This document shows positions 17,310 through 28,641 of a DNA stretch of 32,006 nucleotides, one piece after another. This DNA comes from a bacterium. Its GTDB lineage: Bacteria; ARS69. The stretch is from positions 1-32,006 of the forward strand of contig JALGZR010000091.1 in the NCBI GenBank assembly GCA_025774805.1, read 5' to 3'. Made by a program: the position numbers and the translations under genes. Positions within the stretch are counted from its first letter, which is position 1; the number at the start of each line of letters is the position of its first letter. The notes beneath the pieces were generated by a model that was not told the DNA's origin, did not search any database, and saw only the letters and a list, made by a program, of their open reading frames with translations.

Positions 17310-19564
17310 CGACGAGTCCCACGATGGGGACCGACGTGCCCCGTCGCGAGGGAGCGGAGAAGCTCACCGGAGAGGCGGTCTATCTCGACGACCTGCCCCG
17401 AGAGGGCGTGTGGCTCGGAGGGACGGTCCGCGCCTCCGGGCCGCGCGGACGCCTGCGCCGGATCGTGCGGGACCCCTCCTTTCCCGACGATCGGGCGGTC
17501 CTCGTCACGGCCGAGGACATCCCCGGCGAGAACGTGATCCCCCTCTTCGTCGACGACCAGCCGGCGCTCGTGGAGAGCGAGATCCGTCACCCGGAGGAGC
17601 CCGTGGCGCTCGTCGCCGCGCCGGACGCGGAGACGCTGGCCGTCGCCCTCGGAGCGATCCGGTTGGAGACTGACCAGCGGCCCCCCGTCCTCGACCTCGA
17701 CGAGGCGCTCGCCGCGGCCGAGAGTGGAGACGCGATCTTCCCCCCCGACAACGTCTTCAAGTGCATCGAGATCGTAAAGGGGGACACGGCGGCGGGGGGC
17801 GCGGCGGCCGACGCCGTCGTCGAGGGGGAGTACACGTTCGGAGCCCAGGAGCACGTCTACATCGAGCCGCAGGCCGTTCAGGCGGAGTGGACCGACGACG
17901 GGATCGTGATCCGGGGCTCCCTGCAGTGTCCCTACTACGTGGCCCACGGACTCACGCGCGTACTGGATCTTCCGCTCGAGAAGGTGCGGGTGATTCAGAC
18001 GACCACGGGCGGCGGCTTCGGCGGGAAGGAGGAGTACCCTACGATGCTCGCCGCCCACGCGGCCCTCCTCGCGCGCACGGCGGGGCGCCCGGTCCGCATG
18101 GCGTACGGGCGGAGCGAGGACATGCTCGCCACCACGAAGCGGCACCCGGGTCGGGTGCGGCACCGGACGGGGCTGCGGCGCGACGGGCGCATCGTGGCGA
18201 TGGACATCGACGTGGTCCTCGACGGCGGCGCGTACTGCACGCTGAGCCCGGTCGTGCTCTCCCGCGGCGCGATTCACGCCGCCGGACCTTACGACGTCCC
18301 GAACGTGCGGACCCTCGCGCGGGTCGTCGCGACGAACCATCCTCCCAGCGGCGCGTTTCGCGGGTTCGGAGCTCCTCAGACGATTTTCGCGCTGGAGACC
18401 CATCTCGATCGCTGTGCCGCGGAGCTCGGCGTCGATCCGATCGACCTGCGCCGGAGAAACCTCCTGCGGACGGGAGGCACGCTCGCCACCGGTCAGGACC
18501 TGGGCGACGACGTCGCGGTGGAGGACGTCTTCGAGACCGCACTGGCGAAGACCCGCTTTCTCGAGCGGCGCTCCGAGCACGCGCGGTTCAACGCGGAGGC
18601 CAAAGGTCACGAGGGTGCCGACCGGTTCCTGCGGCGGGGCATCGGCCTTTCTCTCTTCATGCACGGCGCGGGCTTCACCGGAAGTGGAGAGGTGACGCTC
18701 GCCTCCGAGGTGCAGCTTGTCGGAACCCCCGACGGCACGGTGACCGCGCTGACCGCACAGACGGAGATCGGGCAGGGCACCCGGACCATCCTCGCTCAGA
18801 CAGCCGCCGACGGCGTCGGCCTTCCGGTGGAGAAGGTGCGGACCATGGAGCCGGACACGGCCGTCGTCCCCGACTCCGGGCCGACCGTGGCGTCGAGGAC
18901 GGCGATGGTGATCGGAGGTCTGCTCCTCCGCGCCGGGCGCGAACTCCGAGAGGTCGTGGAGCGAAGGGCGGGGCGCGAGCTGCCCGATCCGGAGGAGTTC
19001 TGCGCCGAGGTGGCCCGTCTCTCCGCGGAGGGTCCCCTCCAGGTCAGCGCGACGTACTCGCCTCCCGAAGGCGTTCACTGGGACGAGGAGACCTATCGCG
19101 GCGACGCGTACGCCTCCTTCGCCTGGGCGTGCGACGTCGCCGAGGTGGAGGTCGACCTCCTGACCGGCGAGACGCGCGTTCTCGGCGTCACGGCCGTGCA
19201 GGAGGTCGGACGCGTGATCAACCCGGTGCTGGCGACCGGTCAGATCGAGGGGGGCGTGGCGCAGGGAATCGGCTGGGCACTGCTCGAGGACGTGGTTTGG
19301 GAGAAGGGTCGGATGAAGAACGCGAACCTGACGGACTACGTCCTTCCGACATCGGTGGACACGCCTCCGATCGAAGTGGTCTTCCTGGAGCGACCGCACC
19401 CGCGGGCGCCGCACGGGGCGAAGGGAATCGGTGAGCTCCCGATGGACGGCCCCGCTCCCGCGATCGTCAATGCGCTGCGACAGGCGATCGGGGCGGAGTT
19501 GAGCCACGTGCCGGCGACGCCGGAGCGGATCCTCACCGCGATCCCGGAGGAGGAGCCGGGGTGA
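17306..19564 (+). CDS. Molybdenum hydroxylase large subunit (XdhD-like)
   Basis: Molybdopterin-binding subunit of the xanthine dehydrogenase family, 752 residues. Landmarks: GGGFGGKEE (235-243) and FRGFGAPQ (351-358) for cofactor binding, QTEIGQGTRT, and the catalytic base in GAKGIGELP (E710). The FeS and FAD subunits follow directly. With ygfK-, ygeY- and ygeW-like genes downstream, the closest known setting is the yge/ygf purine-catabolism cluster, where the Mo enzyme is XdhD; hypoxanthine, xanthine or a related purine is therefore the likely substrate, by inference. ATG overlaps the preceding stop (ATGA). Confidence 0.88.
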   Translation: MTTSPTMGTDVPRREGAEKLTGEAVYLDDLPREGVWLGGTVRASGPRGRLRRIVRDPSFPDDRAVLVTAEDIPGENVIPLFVDDQPALVESEIRHPEEPVALVAAPDAETLAVALGAIRLETDQRPPVLDLDEALAAAESGDAIFPPDNVFKCIEIVKGDTAAGGAAADAVVEGEYTFGAQEHVYIEPQAVQAEWTDDGIVIRGSLQCPYYVAHGLTRVLDLPLEKVRVIQTTTGGGFGGKEEYPTMLAAHAALLARTAGRPVRMAYGRSEDMLATTKRHPGRVRHRTGLRRDGRIVAMDIDVVLDGGAYCTLSPVVLSRGAIHAAGPYDVPNVRTLARVVATNHPPSGAFRGFGAPQTIFALETHLDRCAAELGVDPIDLRRRNLLRTGGTLATGQDLGDDVAVEDVFETALAKTRFLERRSEHARFNAEAKGHEGADRFLRRGIGLSLFMHGAGFTGSGEVTLASEVQLVGTPDGTVTALTAQTEIGQGTRTILAQTAADGVGLPVEKVRTMEPDTAVVPDSGPTVASRTAMVIGGLLLRAGRELREVVERRAGRELPDPEEFCAEVARLSAEGPLQVSATYSPPEGVHWDEETYRGDAYASFAWACDVAEVEVDLLTGETRVLGVTAVQEVGRVINPVLATGQIEGGVAQGIGWALLEDVVWEKGRMKNANLTDYVLPTSVDTPPIEVVFLERPHPRAPHGAKGIGELPMDGPAPAIVNALRQAIGAELSHVPATPERILTAIPEEEPG

Positions 19565-20082
19565 GTCGGACCGTCCGCTTCCGCCTCAACGGTCTGTCGG
19601 TGGAATCCACCGGTCCGCCGATGAGGTGCCTCCTCCACGTCCTGCGAGAGGACTTCGGATTCACGGGCACGAAGTACGGGTGCGGGGAGGGTGAGTGCGG
19701 CGCGTGCACCGTCCTCCTGGACGGAGACGCGGTGACGGCGTGTCTCGTGCCCGTGGCGCAGGTCGAGGGTCGCGACGTCGTCACGGTGGAGGGTTTGGCC
19801 GGCGACCCCGAATGCCGCGAGCTCCGGCGCGCGTTTCTGGAGGAGGGCGCCGCCCAGTGCGGCATCTGCACTCCGGGGATGCTCGTGGCGGCCGCGGCGT
19901 ATCTCGGGGGGGGCGGTGGTAACGACGAGTCGGCCATCCGGGAGGCGCTGGCCGGAAACCTCTGCCGCTGCACCGGCTACGTCCGCATCGTCGAGGCGGT
20001 GGCGCGCGCCGCGGCGGACGAGGGACGCCCGGAAAGGTCCGGGACGGAACGTCCGGCGTCCGGGCACCGGAGGGAATCCTGA
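19561..20082 (+). CDS. Molybdenum hydroxylase 2Fe-2S subunit
   Basis: 173 residues with two [2Fe-2S] clusters. The plant-ferredoxin-type site uses C41, C46, C49 and C61 (GCGEGECGACT), and the second, helical site uses C100, C103, C135 and C137 (CGICTPGM, CRCTGY). It relays electrons from the Mo centre to FAD. The last 25 residues are polar and not conserved. GTG start overlaps the large-subunit stop (GTGA), and the stop overlaps the next ATG by one base. Confidence 0.93.
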   Translation: MSRTVRFRLNGLSVESTGPPMRCLLHVLREDFGFTGTKYGCGEGECGACTVLLDGDAVTACLVPVAQVEGRDVVTVEGLAGDPECRELRRAFLEEGAAQCGICTPGMLVAAAAYLGGGGGNDESAIREALAGNLCRCTGYVRIVEAVARAAADEGRPERSGTERPASGHRRES

Positions 20083-20972
20083 TGCCGTTGCGATCCGACC
20101 TCGACGTCGTCTCCCCCGCGACTCTCGCCGACGCGCTCTCGTTTCTGGCAGAACACGCCGACGAGGGCTGGGCCCCGGTCGCCGGCGGCACCGACGTCAT
20201 GGTCCGACTGGAGTACGGGATCGAGAAGCGGACGCGGTGGATCGATCTCTCGCGCTTCGCCGGCGAGCTCGCCGCGATCGGCGAGGAGGAGGGGCGGATT
20301 CGCGTCGGAGGCGGAGCCACGATGACCGCCGTGCGCCGATCCTCCCTGCTCGCGGACGCCTGTCCGCTCCTCGGCGCCGCGGCGGCGACCGTCGGGGCGA
20401 TCCCCATCCAGAACCGCGCGACCGTCGCCGGAAACCTCGTCAACGCCTCCCCTGCCGGAGACACGCTGCCGGTCTGGCTCGTGCTCGATGCCGAGGTCGA
20501 GCTCGCCTCGGGCCGCGGTACGCGTCGCGTTCCCTACCGCGAGTTCACCCCGTCCTACCGGACGACGGTGCGCCGCCCCGACGAGCTCGTGACGGCCGTC
20601 CGGTTCGAGCCGCCGCCGAAGGAACGGTCGCGACTCCTGTTTCGCAAGGTCGGCACGCGGGCCGTTCAGGCCATCAGCAAGGTCGTGGTCGCAGGTCTTC
20701 TGCGGACCGACGCGACGAACCGGCTCGTGGACGTCCGCCTCGCGTTCGGAAGCATGGCGCCCGTCCCCGTGCGTGCCACGGCGGCGGAGAGGGAGGCGAT
20801 CGGGCGGGCTCCTTCGGTCGCGACGGGAAGAGCCGCCGCGGAACGACTCGACGCCGATCTCTCCCCGATCGACGATGTCCGATCCACCGCCGCCTACCGG
20901 ATGAGGGTCGCCCGCAACCTCACCCGAGAGTTTCTCGCCGGCCGGCTCGGCGAGCCGCCGCCCGTCCTCTGA
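20082..20972 (+). CDS. Molybdenum hydroxylase FAD-binding subunit
   Basis: 296 residues of the CoxM/XdhB/YgfM type. FAD-contact motifs are VAGGTDVMV (33-41) and TVAGNLVNASPAGDT (114-128). It takes electrons from the iron-sulfur subunit to the final acceptor. The start TGATG overlaps the preceding stop. Subunit order Mo, FeS, FAD in three overlapping genes suggests a heterotrimeric complex made from one message. Confidence 0.92.
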   Translation: MPLRSDLDVVSPATLADALSFLAEHADEGWAPVAGGTDVMVRLEYGIEKRTRWIDLSRFAGELAAIGEEEGRIRVGGGATMTAVRRSSLLADACPLLGAAAATVGAIPIQNRATVAGNLVNASPAGDTLPVWLVLDAEVELASGRGTRRVPYREFTPSYRTTVRRPDELVTAVRFEPPPKERSRLLFRKVGTRAVQAISKVVVAGLLRTDATNRLVDVRLAFGSMAPVPVRATAAEREAIGRAPSVATGRAAAERLDADLSPIDDVRSTAAYRMRVARNLTREFLAGRLGEPPPVL

Positions 20973-20990
20973 CCCGGTTCGAGGAGTTCC

Positions 20991-23057
<2,067 letters not shown>

Positions 23058-23117
23058 GATCGTTCGACTTCCGACGACCGCCCGGCGCGTCGCGCCGCCC
23101 GTTCCGTCCGACAGTCC

Positions 23118-23145
23118 TTGACACCGGCGTTCCGCCAGGGATCAT
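23118..23145 (+). promoter_or_regulatory. Candidate promoter for ygeY-ygeW
   Basis: Perfect -35 TTGACA (23118-23123), 16 bp, then GATCAT (4 of 6 matches to TATAAT). A dyad overlaps the -10 region. It would let ygeY-ygeW be expressed apart from the genes upstream. Confidence 0.45.
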
Positions 23146-23168
23146 TGCGAGGGAACGCATCCCCTGGC
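23134..23168. promoter_or_regulatory. Dyad over the ygeY promoter/leader
   Basis: GCCAGGG (23134-23140) pairs with CCCTGGC (23162-23168), and TGCG/CGCA nest inside with an AGGGAA loop. If transcription begins near 23152 the dyad is a DNA operator; if it comes from upstream, it is an RNA hairpin just ahead of the ribosome-binding site. Confidence 0.4.
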
Positions 23169-23197
23169 AGAGGCTGGTGAGACATGCAGGCTGGTCT
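23167..23197 (+). repeat. Copy of the dispersed 31-bp repeat over the ygeY start
   Basis: 27 of 31 positions match 2223-2253. Here the repeat contains the ribosome-binding region (AGAGG) and the ATG at 23184, so it encodes the first residues of the protein. Confidence 0.6.
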
Positions 23198-24407
23198 CGA
23201 CCGGAACGCGATTCTCCGACTCGCCGAGCGCGACACGCCCGCCATGGTCGGCTTCCTGCGCGACATGATCGCCATTCCCTCCGAGAGCGCGGAGGAGCGT
23301 CAGGTCGTCGAGCGGGTGATGGCCGAGATGGAGCACGTCGGATTCGACGAGGTGCGGGTCGATGGACTGGGCAACATCCTCGGACGGATCGGGTCGGGCT
23401 CCCGCGTCCTCGCCATGGACGCGCACCTGGACACCGTGGGGGTCGGAGATCCCTCGACCTGGAGTCGCGATCCCTACGCCGGTGAGGTCCGTGACGGGGT
23501 GATCTACGGCCGGGGCGCCGGGGACCAGGAAGGCGGGATGGCGGCCATGGTCTACGGGGCGAGGATCCTGAAGGAGCTGGGGATCGGCGGCGAAACGACG
23601 GTCTGGATCACGGGCACTGTGCTGGAAGAGGATTGCGACGGTCTCTGTTGGCAATACCTCCTGAAGGAGAAGGTCATCGAGCCGGAGGTCGTCGTCATCA
23701 CCGAGCCGACGGACCTCGGCGTGTGCCGGGGCCAGCGCGGGCGCATGGAGATGGAGGTTCGAACCCAGGGTCTCTCCGCGCACGGATCGGCCCCCGAGCG
23801 GGGTGTCAATGCCGTCTACAAGATGGCGGGCATTCTCGCCGACGTGGAGAAGCTCAACGAGCGTCTGGTAGACAGCGCGGACCCCTTTCTGGGCAAGGGC
23901 AGCGTGACCGTCTCCGACATCCGCTCGACGTCGCCGTCGCTCTGCGCGGTCGCGGACAGCTGCACGATTCACCTCGACCGGAGGTTGACGAGGGGCGAGA
24001 CGCTCGAGAGTGCGGTCGCGGAGATCGAGGCGCTCCCCTCGGTGCGATCGGTCGGAGCCACCGTCACCGTGCTCGACTACGCTCGGGAGTCCTGGACCGG
24101 CTTGATCTATCCCACGCGGAAGTACTACCCGACCTGGGTCCTCGAGCAGGAGGATCCGGTCGTCGCCGCGGCGGCTCGGGCCGCGGAGCTCGTTCTCGGC
24201 CGTCCGGCGCGGATCGACAAATGGGGGTTCTCCACGAACGGGGTCGCCACCTGCGGAATGCACGGCATCCCTACCGTCGGGTTCGGGCCCTCGCACGAGA
24301 AGTGGGCTCACAGCCCCGAAGATCAGTGCCCGGTGGACGATCTCACGAAGGCCGCCGCGTTCTACGCGGCGTTCCCGCAAATCTATCTCGAGACCGTCCC
24401 CCGGTAG
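23184..24407 (+). CDS. ygeY: YgeY-like M20-family metallohydrolase
   Basis: 407 residues of the M20 di-zinc peptidase/deacylase family. Metal and catalytic residues: H81 and D83 in DAHLDTV, D114 in GAGDQEGG, E148/E149 in TVLEED, the Glu of VITEPTD and the C-terminal His in PSHEKWAH. The lid/dimer domain includes GLSAHGSAPERG. YgeY belongs to the yge/ygf purine-degradation set, where it is thought to act on an amide or peptide-like intermediate. Start with AGAGG 10 nt upstream. 25 nt separate it from ygeW, so they are one unit. Confidence 0.9.
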   Translation: MQAGLDRNAILRLAERDTPAMVGFLRDMIAIPSESAEERQVVERVMAEMEHVGFDEVRVDGLGNILGRIGSGSRVLAMDAHLDTVGVGDPSTWSRDPYAGEVRDGVIYGRGAGDQEGGMAAMVYGARILKELGIGGETTVWITGTVLEEDCDGLCWQYLLKEKVIEPEVVVITEPTDLGVCRGQRGRMEMEVRTQGLSAHGSAPERGVNAVYKMAGILADVEKLNERLVDSADPFLGKGSVTVSDIRSTSPSLCAVADSCTIHLDRRLTRGETLESAVAEIEALPSVRSVGATVTVLDYARESWTGLIYPTRKYYPTWVLEQEDPVVAAAARAAELVLGRPARIDKWGFSTNGVATCGMHGIPTVGFGPSHEKWAHSPEDQCPVDDLTKAAAFYAAFPQIYLETVPR

Positions 24408-24432
24408 GCGCAAAAGGGAGAGAAGGAGAGCC

Positions 24433-25629
24433 ATGCCGCACGCCGGTATCCAGGAGAAGATCCACCGCCTCTCCGGCACGCCGAACGATCTTCACGATCG
24501 GGACGTTCTTCTCACCTGGGAGATCTCCGACACCGGCATTCGGAGTCTCGTCCGGGGAGCGGAGATCCTGCGGGATCTCCACCGTGCCGGTCTCTCCACC
24601 CGTGTGTTCGAATCGGGCCTGGGGGTCTCGATCTTTCGCGATCAGTCCACGCGCACCCGCTACTCGTTTCGCTCCGGGTGCGATCTCCTCGGCCTGATGA
24701 CCGAGGAGCTCGACGAATCCACGTCGCAGATCGTGCACGGCGAGACGGTACGCGAGACGGCGACCATGATCTCGTTTCTCACCGAAGTCATCGGCATTCG
24801 CGATGACATCTTCCTCGGAGAGGGACATCGCTACATGCGAGACGTGGCGGGGTCGCTCGACGACAGCCGTCGGGAGGGGGTGCTCGACCACCGCCCGGCG
24901 GTGATCAATCTCCAGTCCGATCTCGACCACCCGACCCAGTCCGTGTCCGATCTCTGCCACCTCGCGGAGCACTTCGGCGGCCTCGACAACCTGCGCGGGA
25001 AGAAGCTCGCGATGACCTGGGCGTACTCACCGAGCTACGGAAAGCCGCTCTCGGTTCCACAGGGGGTCGTGGCGCTGATGACGCGATTCGGTCTGGACGT
25101 CGCTCTCGCTCATCCGAGGGGATACGGGCTCGTCGAGGAACCGCTGGAGAGGGCGCGGACGTTTGCGGAGGCCTCGGGCGGGACGTTCCGCACGGTCGAG
25201 TCGATGGAGGAGGCCTTCGACGGCGCCGATATCGTCTACCCGAAGAGCTGGGCTCCCTACGAGGTCATGGAGGAGCGGACGCGGCGGCGGCGCACCGGGG
25301 AGACGTCCCGACTCGACGAGCTGGAGAGGGAATGCCTCATGCAGAACGCGAAGCACATGGAGTGGGAGTGCACCGAGGAGATGATGGGTCGCACTCGGGA
25401 GGGGCGCGCTCTCTACATGCACTGTCTTCCCGCCGACATCTCGGGAGTGAGTTGCGACGATGGCGAGGTCGCGGCCTCCGTTTTCGAGCGCCACCGGCTC
25501 TCGACGTATCGGGAGGCGGCCTGGAAGCCCTTCGTCATCGCCTCGATGGTCCTCGCCACGCGGTTCCGCGAGTCGGCGTCGGTTCTCTTCGAGTGCCTCG
25601 ACCGCGGAAGGGCCCGCCGACCGCTCTGA
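24433..25629 (+). CDS. ygeW: YgeW-type carbamoyltransferase-family protein
   Basis: 398 residues, as in E. coli YgeW (396). Carbamoyl-phosphate site residues are seen as STRTR (72-76), DHPTQ (165-169) and HCLP (330-333), the landmarks of the aspartate/ornithine carbamoyltransferase superfamily; long family-specific inserts (RYMRDVAGSLDD, the 280-310 region) set it apart from ArgF and PyrB. The natural substrate is not firmly established; in the purine pathway it could handle a carbamoylated diamine or ureido intermediate. Strong AAGGAG upstream of the ATG. Last gene of the operon. Confidence 0.92.
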   Translation: MPHAGIQEKIHRLSGTPNDLHDRDVLLTWEISDTGIRSLVRGAEILRDLHRAGLSTRVFESGLGVSIFRDQSTRTRYSFRSGCDLLGLMTEELDESTSQIVHGETVRETATMISFLTEVIGIRDDIFLGEGHRYMRDVAGSLDDSRREGVLDHRPAVINLQSDLDHPTQSVSDLCHLAEHFGGLDNLRGKKLAMTWAYSPSYGKPLSVPQGVVALMTRFGLDVALAHPRGYGLVEEPLERARTFAEASGGTFRTVESMEEAFDGADIVYPKSWAPYEVMEERTRRRRTGETSRLDELERECLMQNAKHMEWECTEEMMGRTREGRALYMHCLPADISGVSCDDGEVAASVFERHRLSTYREAAWKPFVIASMVLATRFRESASVLFECLDRGRARRPL

Positions 25630-25686
25630 GAAGGGTCCGCCAGAATCGGCGTCTCTGACCCACTATTTACCAACCTTTTGTGGAAA

Positions 25687-25727
25687 GTCCCCGCGGCCTC
25701 GGCGCCGGGGCCGGCGCTCGGGGGGAC
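25687..25727 (+). terminator. GC-rich stem-loop after ygeW
   Basis: Outer GTCCCC (25687-25692) pairs with GGGGAC (25722-25727); inside is a perfect GCGCCGG/CCGGCGC stem (25702-25708 and 25711-25717). Very stable; followed by CTTGTATTC rather than a T-run. Likely end of the hydroxylase-ygeW operon. Confidence 0.45.
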
Positions 25728-25811
25728 GGCCTTGTATTCGCCCTTGGCCGCCAGTTAAGCTGTTCATTGGCTGAATGTGGGTACGAATACGAGCCCGGGC
25801 GGCCGACGCGT

Positions 25812-25867
25812 CCCTGATCAACAGGGCCGAAACCGGGCATCTTCTGCCTCGTGACGGGAGTCATGAG
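25812..25867 (+). other. Structured 5' leader of the propeller gene
   Basis: Hairpins lie just before the ribosome-binding site: CCCTG-ATCAA-CAGGG (25812-25826), GGGCA-TCTTC-TGCCT (25835-25849) and CTCGTGAC-GGGA-GTCATGAG (25848-25867, 8-bp stem with one G-T pair and a GNRA loop). The second and third overlap by two bases, so they may alternate. No known riboswitch class matched by eye. Confidence 0.35.
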
Positions 25868-25884
25868 TCGATCGGAGGAATCGT

Positions 25885-27852
25885 ATGTCATCTCGATACC
25901 ACCGGAGAAGTCATCGTAGGAACGCGGGCCTCGCGTTGCTCTGCGGAGGGAGTCTCGTCCTCCACGCCCCTCTCGTTCGCGCCGGGGAGACTCAGATCAC
26001 GAGCGATCCGGCGACGGACCAGCGACCGGCCTGGTCTCCCGACGACTCGACGTTCGTGTTCGACTCCGATCGATCGGGAAATCCGGATCTCTGGCTCGTA
26101 CCGAGCGCGGGAGGCGCCGCCACCCAACTCACCACCAATTACCTGCTCGATCGTCACGGCGACTGGTCGTCCGACGGGACGACGATCGCGTACAGCGGCC
26201 GGGAGTCGGGGGGAATCCTGAATCCGGACATCTGGACGATCCCGTCCGGCGGCGGCTCTCCCACGAAACTCGACTCGGATACGCTGACCACGGACAGGTT
26301 TCCCGCTTACTCTCCCAGCGGAACCCAAATCGCGTACACCAAGGACGGCGACATCTACTTGATCCCGTCCGGGGGCGGAACCCCCGTGCAGCTCACGACG
26401 AATGCGGCGACCGATCAACACCCCACGTGGTCGCCGGACGGATCGACGATCGCCTTCGTGTCCGATCGGAGCGGAAACCTCGACATCTGGACCATCCCGG
26501 CCTCGGGAGGAACCGCGACCCAGGTCACGACGCACGGTGGGAACGACAGCGCCCCCGACTGGTCCCCCGCGGGCGATCGAATCGCGTTTCACACCGACCG
26601 CAACGGGAACAACGATCTCTACCTCATCTCGGCGACGGGAGGCACCGCCATCCAGGTCACCTCCGGCTCCGTGGCGGACAGCCAGCCGGACTGGGCCAAC
26701 GGGGGCGCACGAATCGCCTTCAACCGGGATGGGAACATCTGGATCTACACGTTCCCGGTCGATCTCTCGCTCGTGAAGACCGTATCCGATCCGGCACCGA
26801 GTCAGGGAGCCACGATCACCTACACGATCGCCCTGTCCAACGCGGGACCGGACTCCGCGACCGGCGTCGCGGTGACGGACGTTCTTCCGGCGGGCGTGAC
26901 GTACCAGTCCGCGTCCGCGACTCAGGGCACCTACAGCGCGGGCACCGGCGTCTGGACGGTCGGGGCCATGGCGGCCTCCGACGCCGATACGCTGACCATC
27001 ACGGTCACGGTGGACGTCGGAACGACCGGGACCACGATCACGAACACGGCGAGTGTGACCGCCGTGGATCAGCTCGATCCCGACTCCACGAACGACTCCG
27101 ACGGCGCCGACATCTCGGTCCAGGCGATCCTGGCCATCACGTCGTCCGCGAACCAGATCTTCGTCGTCGCGGGTCCGACCACCGCCATCTCCCCGATCCG
27201 GATCGTGGACGACGGCACCAGCCCGACGGTCACGGCCGCGAACGACCTGAGGGTCCGGATACCGTCGGGATTCAACATGGACTGGGACACTGCGGACGTG
27301 ACCGCCACGATCGGCGGGATCGCGGCCGCGAAGGTGTCCGGAACCGTCACGTATGAGGACGCCGGAAAGACGTTGGTCCTCGAGGTCACGAGCGACTTCG
27401 CCGCGGCGGACCAGATCACCGTGTCCGACCTGAGCTTCACGAACTTCACGGCTCCCTCGGGGCCGAGCTCGCTGGAGCTCGAGGTCAACAACGACGGCGC
27501 CGTCTCGGCGACGGACGACAAGACGATCGAGGTCTTGGCCCCGAACGCCGTGCTCGAGGGTGACCTCGGTCCCGAGTCCTTCGCGCTCGGAGCCGCGCGA
27601 CCGAATCCGTTCCACGAGAGCACGATGATCGAGTTCACCGTCCCGGTCGCCGGGAGCGTGGAGCTGACGATCTTCGACATCACGGGGCGTCGCGTGAGGT
27701 TCCTCGTCCGCAGCGAGGTTCAGCCGGGCGTCCACCGACTTGTCTGGGACGGGAGGGATCAGGACCTGCGTCGCGTCTCCGCCGGCGTGTACTTCGTTCG
27801 CCTGGAATCGGGTTCGTTCGAGGCCACGCAGAAGCTGATCCGCGTGCGTTAA
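25885..27852 (+). CDS. Secreted beta-propeller/DUF11 protein with FlgD-like C-terminus
   Basis: 655 residues. A basic N-terminus and hydrophobic core (MSSRYHRRSHRR..., about 1-33) form a signal peptide. About six TolB/PD40 blades follow (about 35-290), each with a WSPDGxxIAF core and (D/N)(I/L)W or Y, then (I/V)P. Next comes a DUF11 repeat (about 293-412; TYTIALSNAGPDSATGV), an Ig-like region (about 415-555) and a FlgD-like C-terminal domain (about 563-655; GAARPNPFHESTMIEF, FDITGRRV, SAGVYFVRLESG). This C-terminal type is common on secreted proteins of FCB-group bacteria and may be a sorting signal. GGAGG precedes the ATG by 6 nt. No catalytic site is seen; a surface-binding or structural role is inferred. 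Confidence 0.88.
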   Translation: MSSRYHRRSHRRNAGLALLCGGSLVLHAPLVRAGETQITSDPATDQRPAWSPDDSTFVFDSDRSGNPDLWLVPSAGGAATQLTTNYLLDRHGDWSSDGTTIAYSGRESGGILNPDIWTIPSGGGSPTKLDSDTLTTDRFPAYSPSGTQIAYTKDGDIYLIPSGGGTPVQLTTNAATDQHPTWSPDGSTIAFVSDRSGNLDIWTIPASGGTATQVTTHGGNDSAPDWSPAGDRIAFHTDRNGNNDLYLISATGGTAIQVTSGSVADSQPDWANGGARIAFNRDGNIWIYTFPVDLSLVKTVSDPAPSQGATITYTIALSNAGPDSATGVAVTDVLPAGVTYQSASATQGTYSAGTGVWTVGAMAASDADTLTITVTVDVGTTGTTITNTASVTAVDQLDPDSTNDSDGADISVQAILAITSSANQIFVVAGPTTAISPIRIVDDGTSPTVTAANDLRVRIPSGFNMDWDTADVTATIGGIAAAKVSGTVTYEDAGKTLVLEVTSDFAAADQITVSDLSFTNFTAPSGPSSLELEVNNDGAVSATDDKTIEVLAPNAVLEGDLGPESFALGAARPNPFHESTMIEFTVPVAGSVELTIFDITGRRVRFLVRSEVQPGVHRLVWDGRDQDLRRVSAGVYFVRLESGSFEATQKLIRVR

Positions 27853-28011
27853 CGCGCGACGGCGGACAACGCGCGACGAACCGAGCCCGCTCTGCGGCTC
27901 GATGGTCAAGGCACGGAGCTCGGGTGGTCCGAAGCGCCGGATCAGGATGAGGAGGACGACCTCGCCGGGAAGATCGGCGGGGCCGTCCGTTTTCAGTTTT
28001 CAGTCTCGGTA

Positions 28012-28551
28012 TCAGTCTCGATTGCCACCGGGGCCCGCTCTCGTCGAGCCGCGGAGAGGCGCCGGCTCCGTCGCCCGTCTCGCCCATCCCCACCGCGGGA
28101 CTCTCGTCCGGTAGCCGGTGTACTCCTCGCCGAATCTCTGCTGGAGGTCCCTCTCCTCCTTCCGAATCCAGAGATCCACGAGGAGGAAGAATAGACACGA
28201 GAGGAGAAGCCCGGTCACGGAACCGAGAAAGAGGACCCACCCCACTGCCAGTGCGAGGAGGCCGAGGTACAGGGGATTTCGGGAGCGAGCGTAGGGTCCG
28301 GTCTCGAGGATGTGGGCCTGCGGACCGATGCGTACGACGCTCAACCTATTCGCGTAGAAGGTGTACGAGGCCCATCCTCGGAGGGCGGTTCCGAGGAGGA
28401 GCAGCAGTATGCCGGTCGCCGCGCTGGCCGCTGAGCGGTAGCCCGCGATTCCGAGCCTCGAGTCCACGAACGCCGAGGCCCACGCCCCCCCGTACAGGAC
28501 CAGCAGCCAGTAGAGGGTGAGCGAAAGGGTCTTCAGGTACACCACCCCCAC
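28012..28551 (-). CDS. Isoprenylcysteine/phospholipid methyltransferase-family membrane protein
   Basis: Polytopic membrane protein with four or so hydrophobic segments and the SAM-binding hallmarks GPYARSRNPLYLG (about 85-97) and EERDLQQRFGEEYTGYRTRVPRWG near the C-terminus. Bacterial members methylate lipids or remain uncharacterised; no protein prenylation partner is evident. The GTG at 28551 (AGGAGG 4 nt upstream) starts at the first membrane segment; GTGs at 28545 and 28542 also fit. An ATG at 28641 would add 30 polar residues but lacks a ribosome-binding site. The last 15 residues are a low-complexity tail. Convergent with the propeller gene. Confidence 0.82.
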   Translation of the reverse strand: MGVVYLKTLSLTLYWLLVLYGGAWASAFVDSRLGIAGYRSAASAATGILLLLLGTALRGWASYTFYANRLSVVRIGPQAHILETGPYARSRNPLYLGLLALAVGWVLFLGSVTGLLLSCLFFLLVDLWIRKEERDLQQRFGEEYTGYRTRVPRWGWARRATEPAPLRGSTRAGPGGNRD

Positions 28552-28641
28552 GATCCCTCCTCGAAGAGATCCTTCCCGGAATCGTGCCGGCCACGGCCGG
28601 GCGTGGCGAGTCGCGCGAGCGATTTCGCCGGTCGCTTTCAT

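Noticed and set aside
25790-25884. c-di-GMP riboswitch upstream of the propeller gene
   Set aside because: ACAGGGCCGAAACC resembles part of the class I core, but the second conserved block (GGGACGCAAAGC) is missing.
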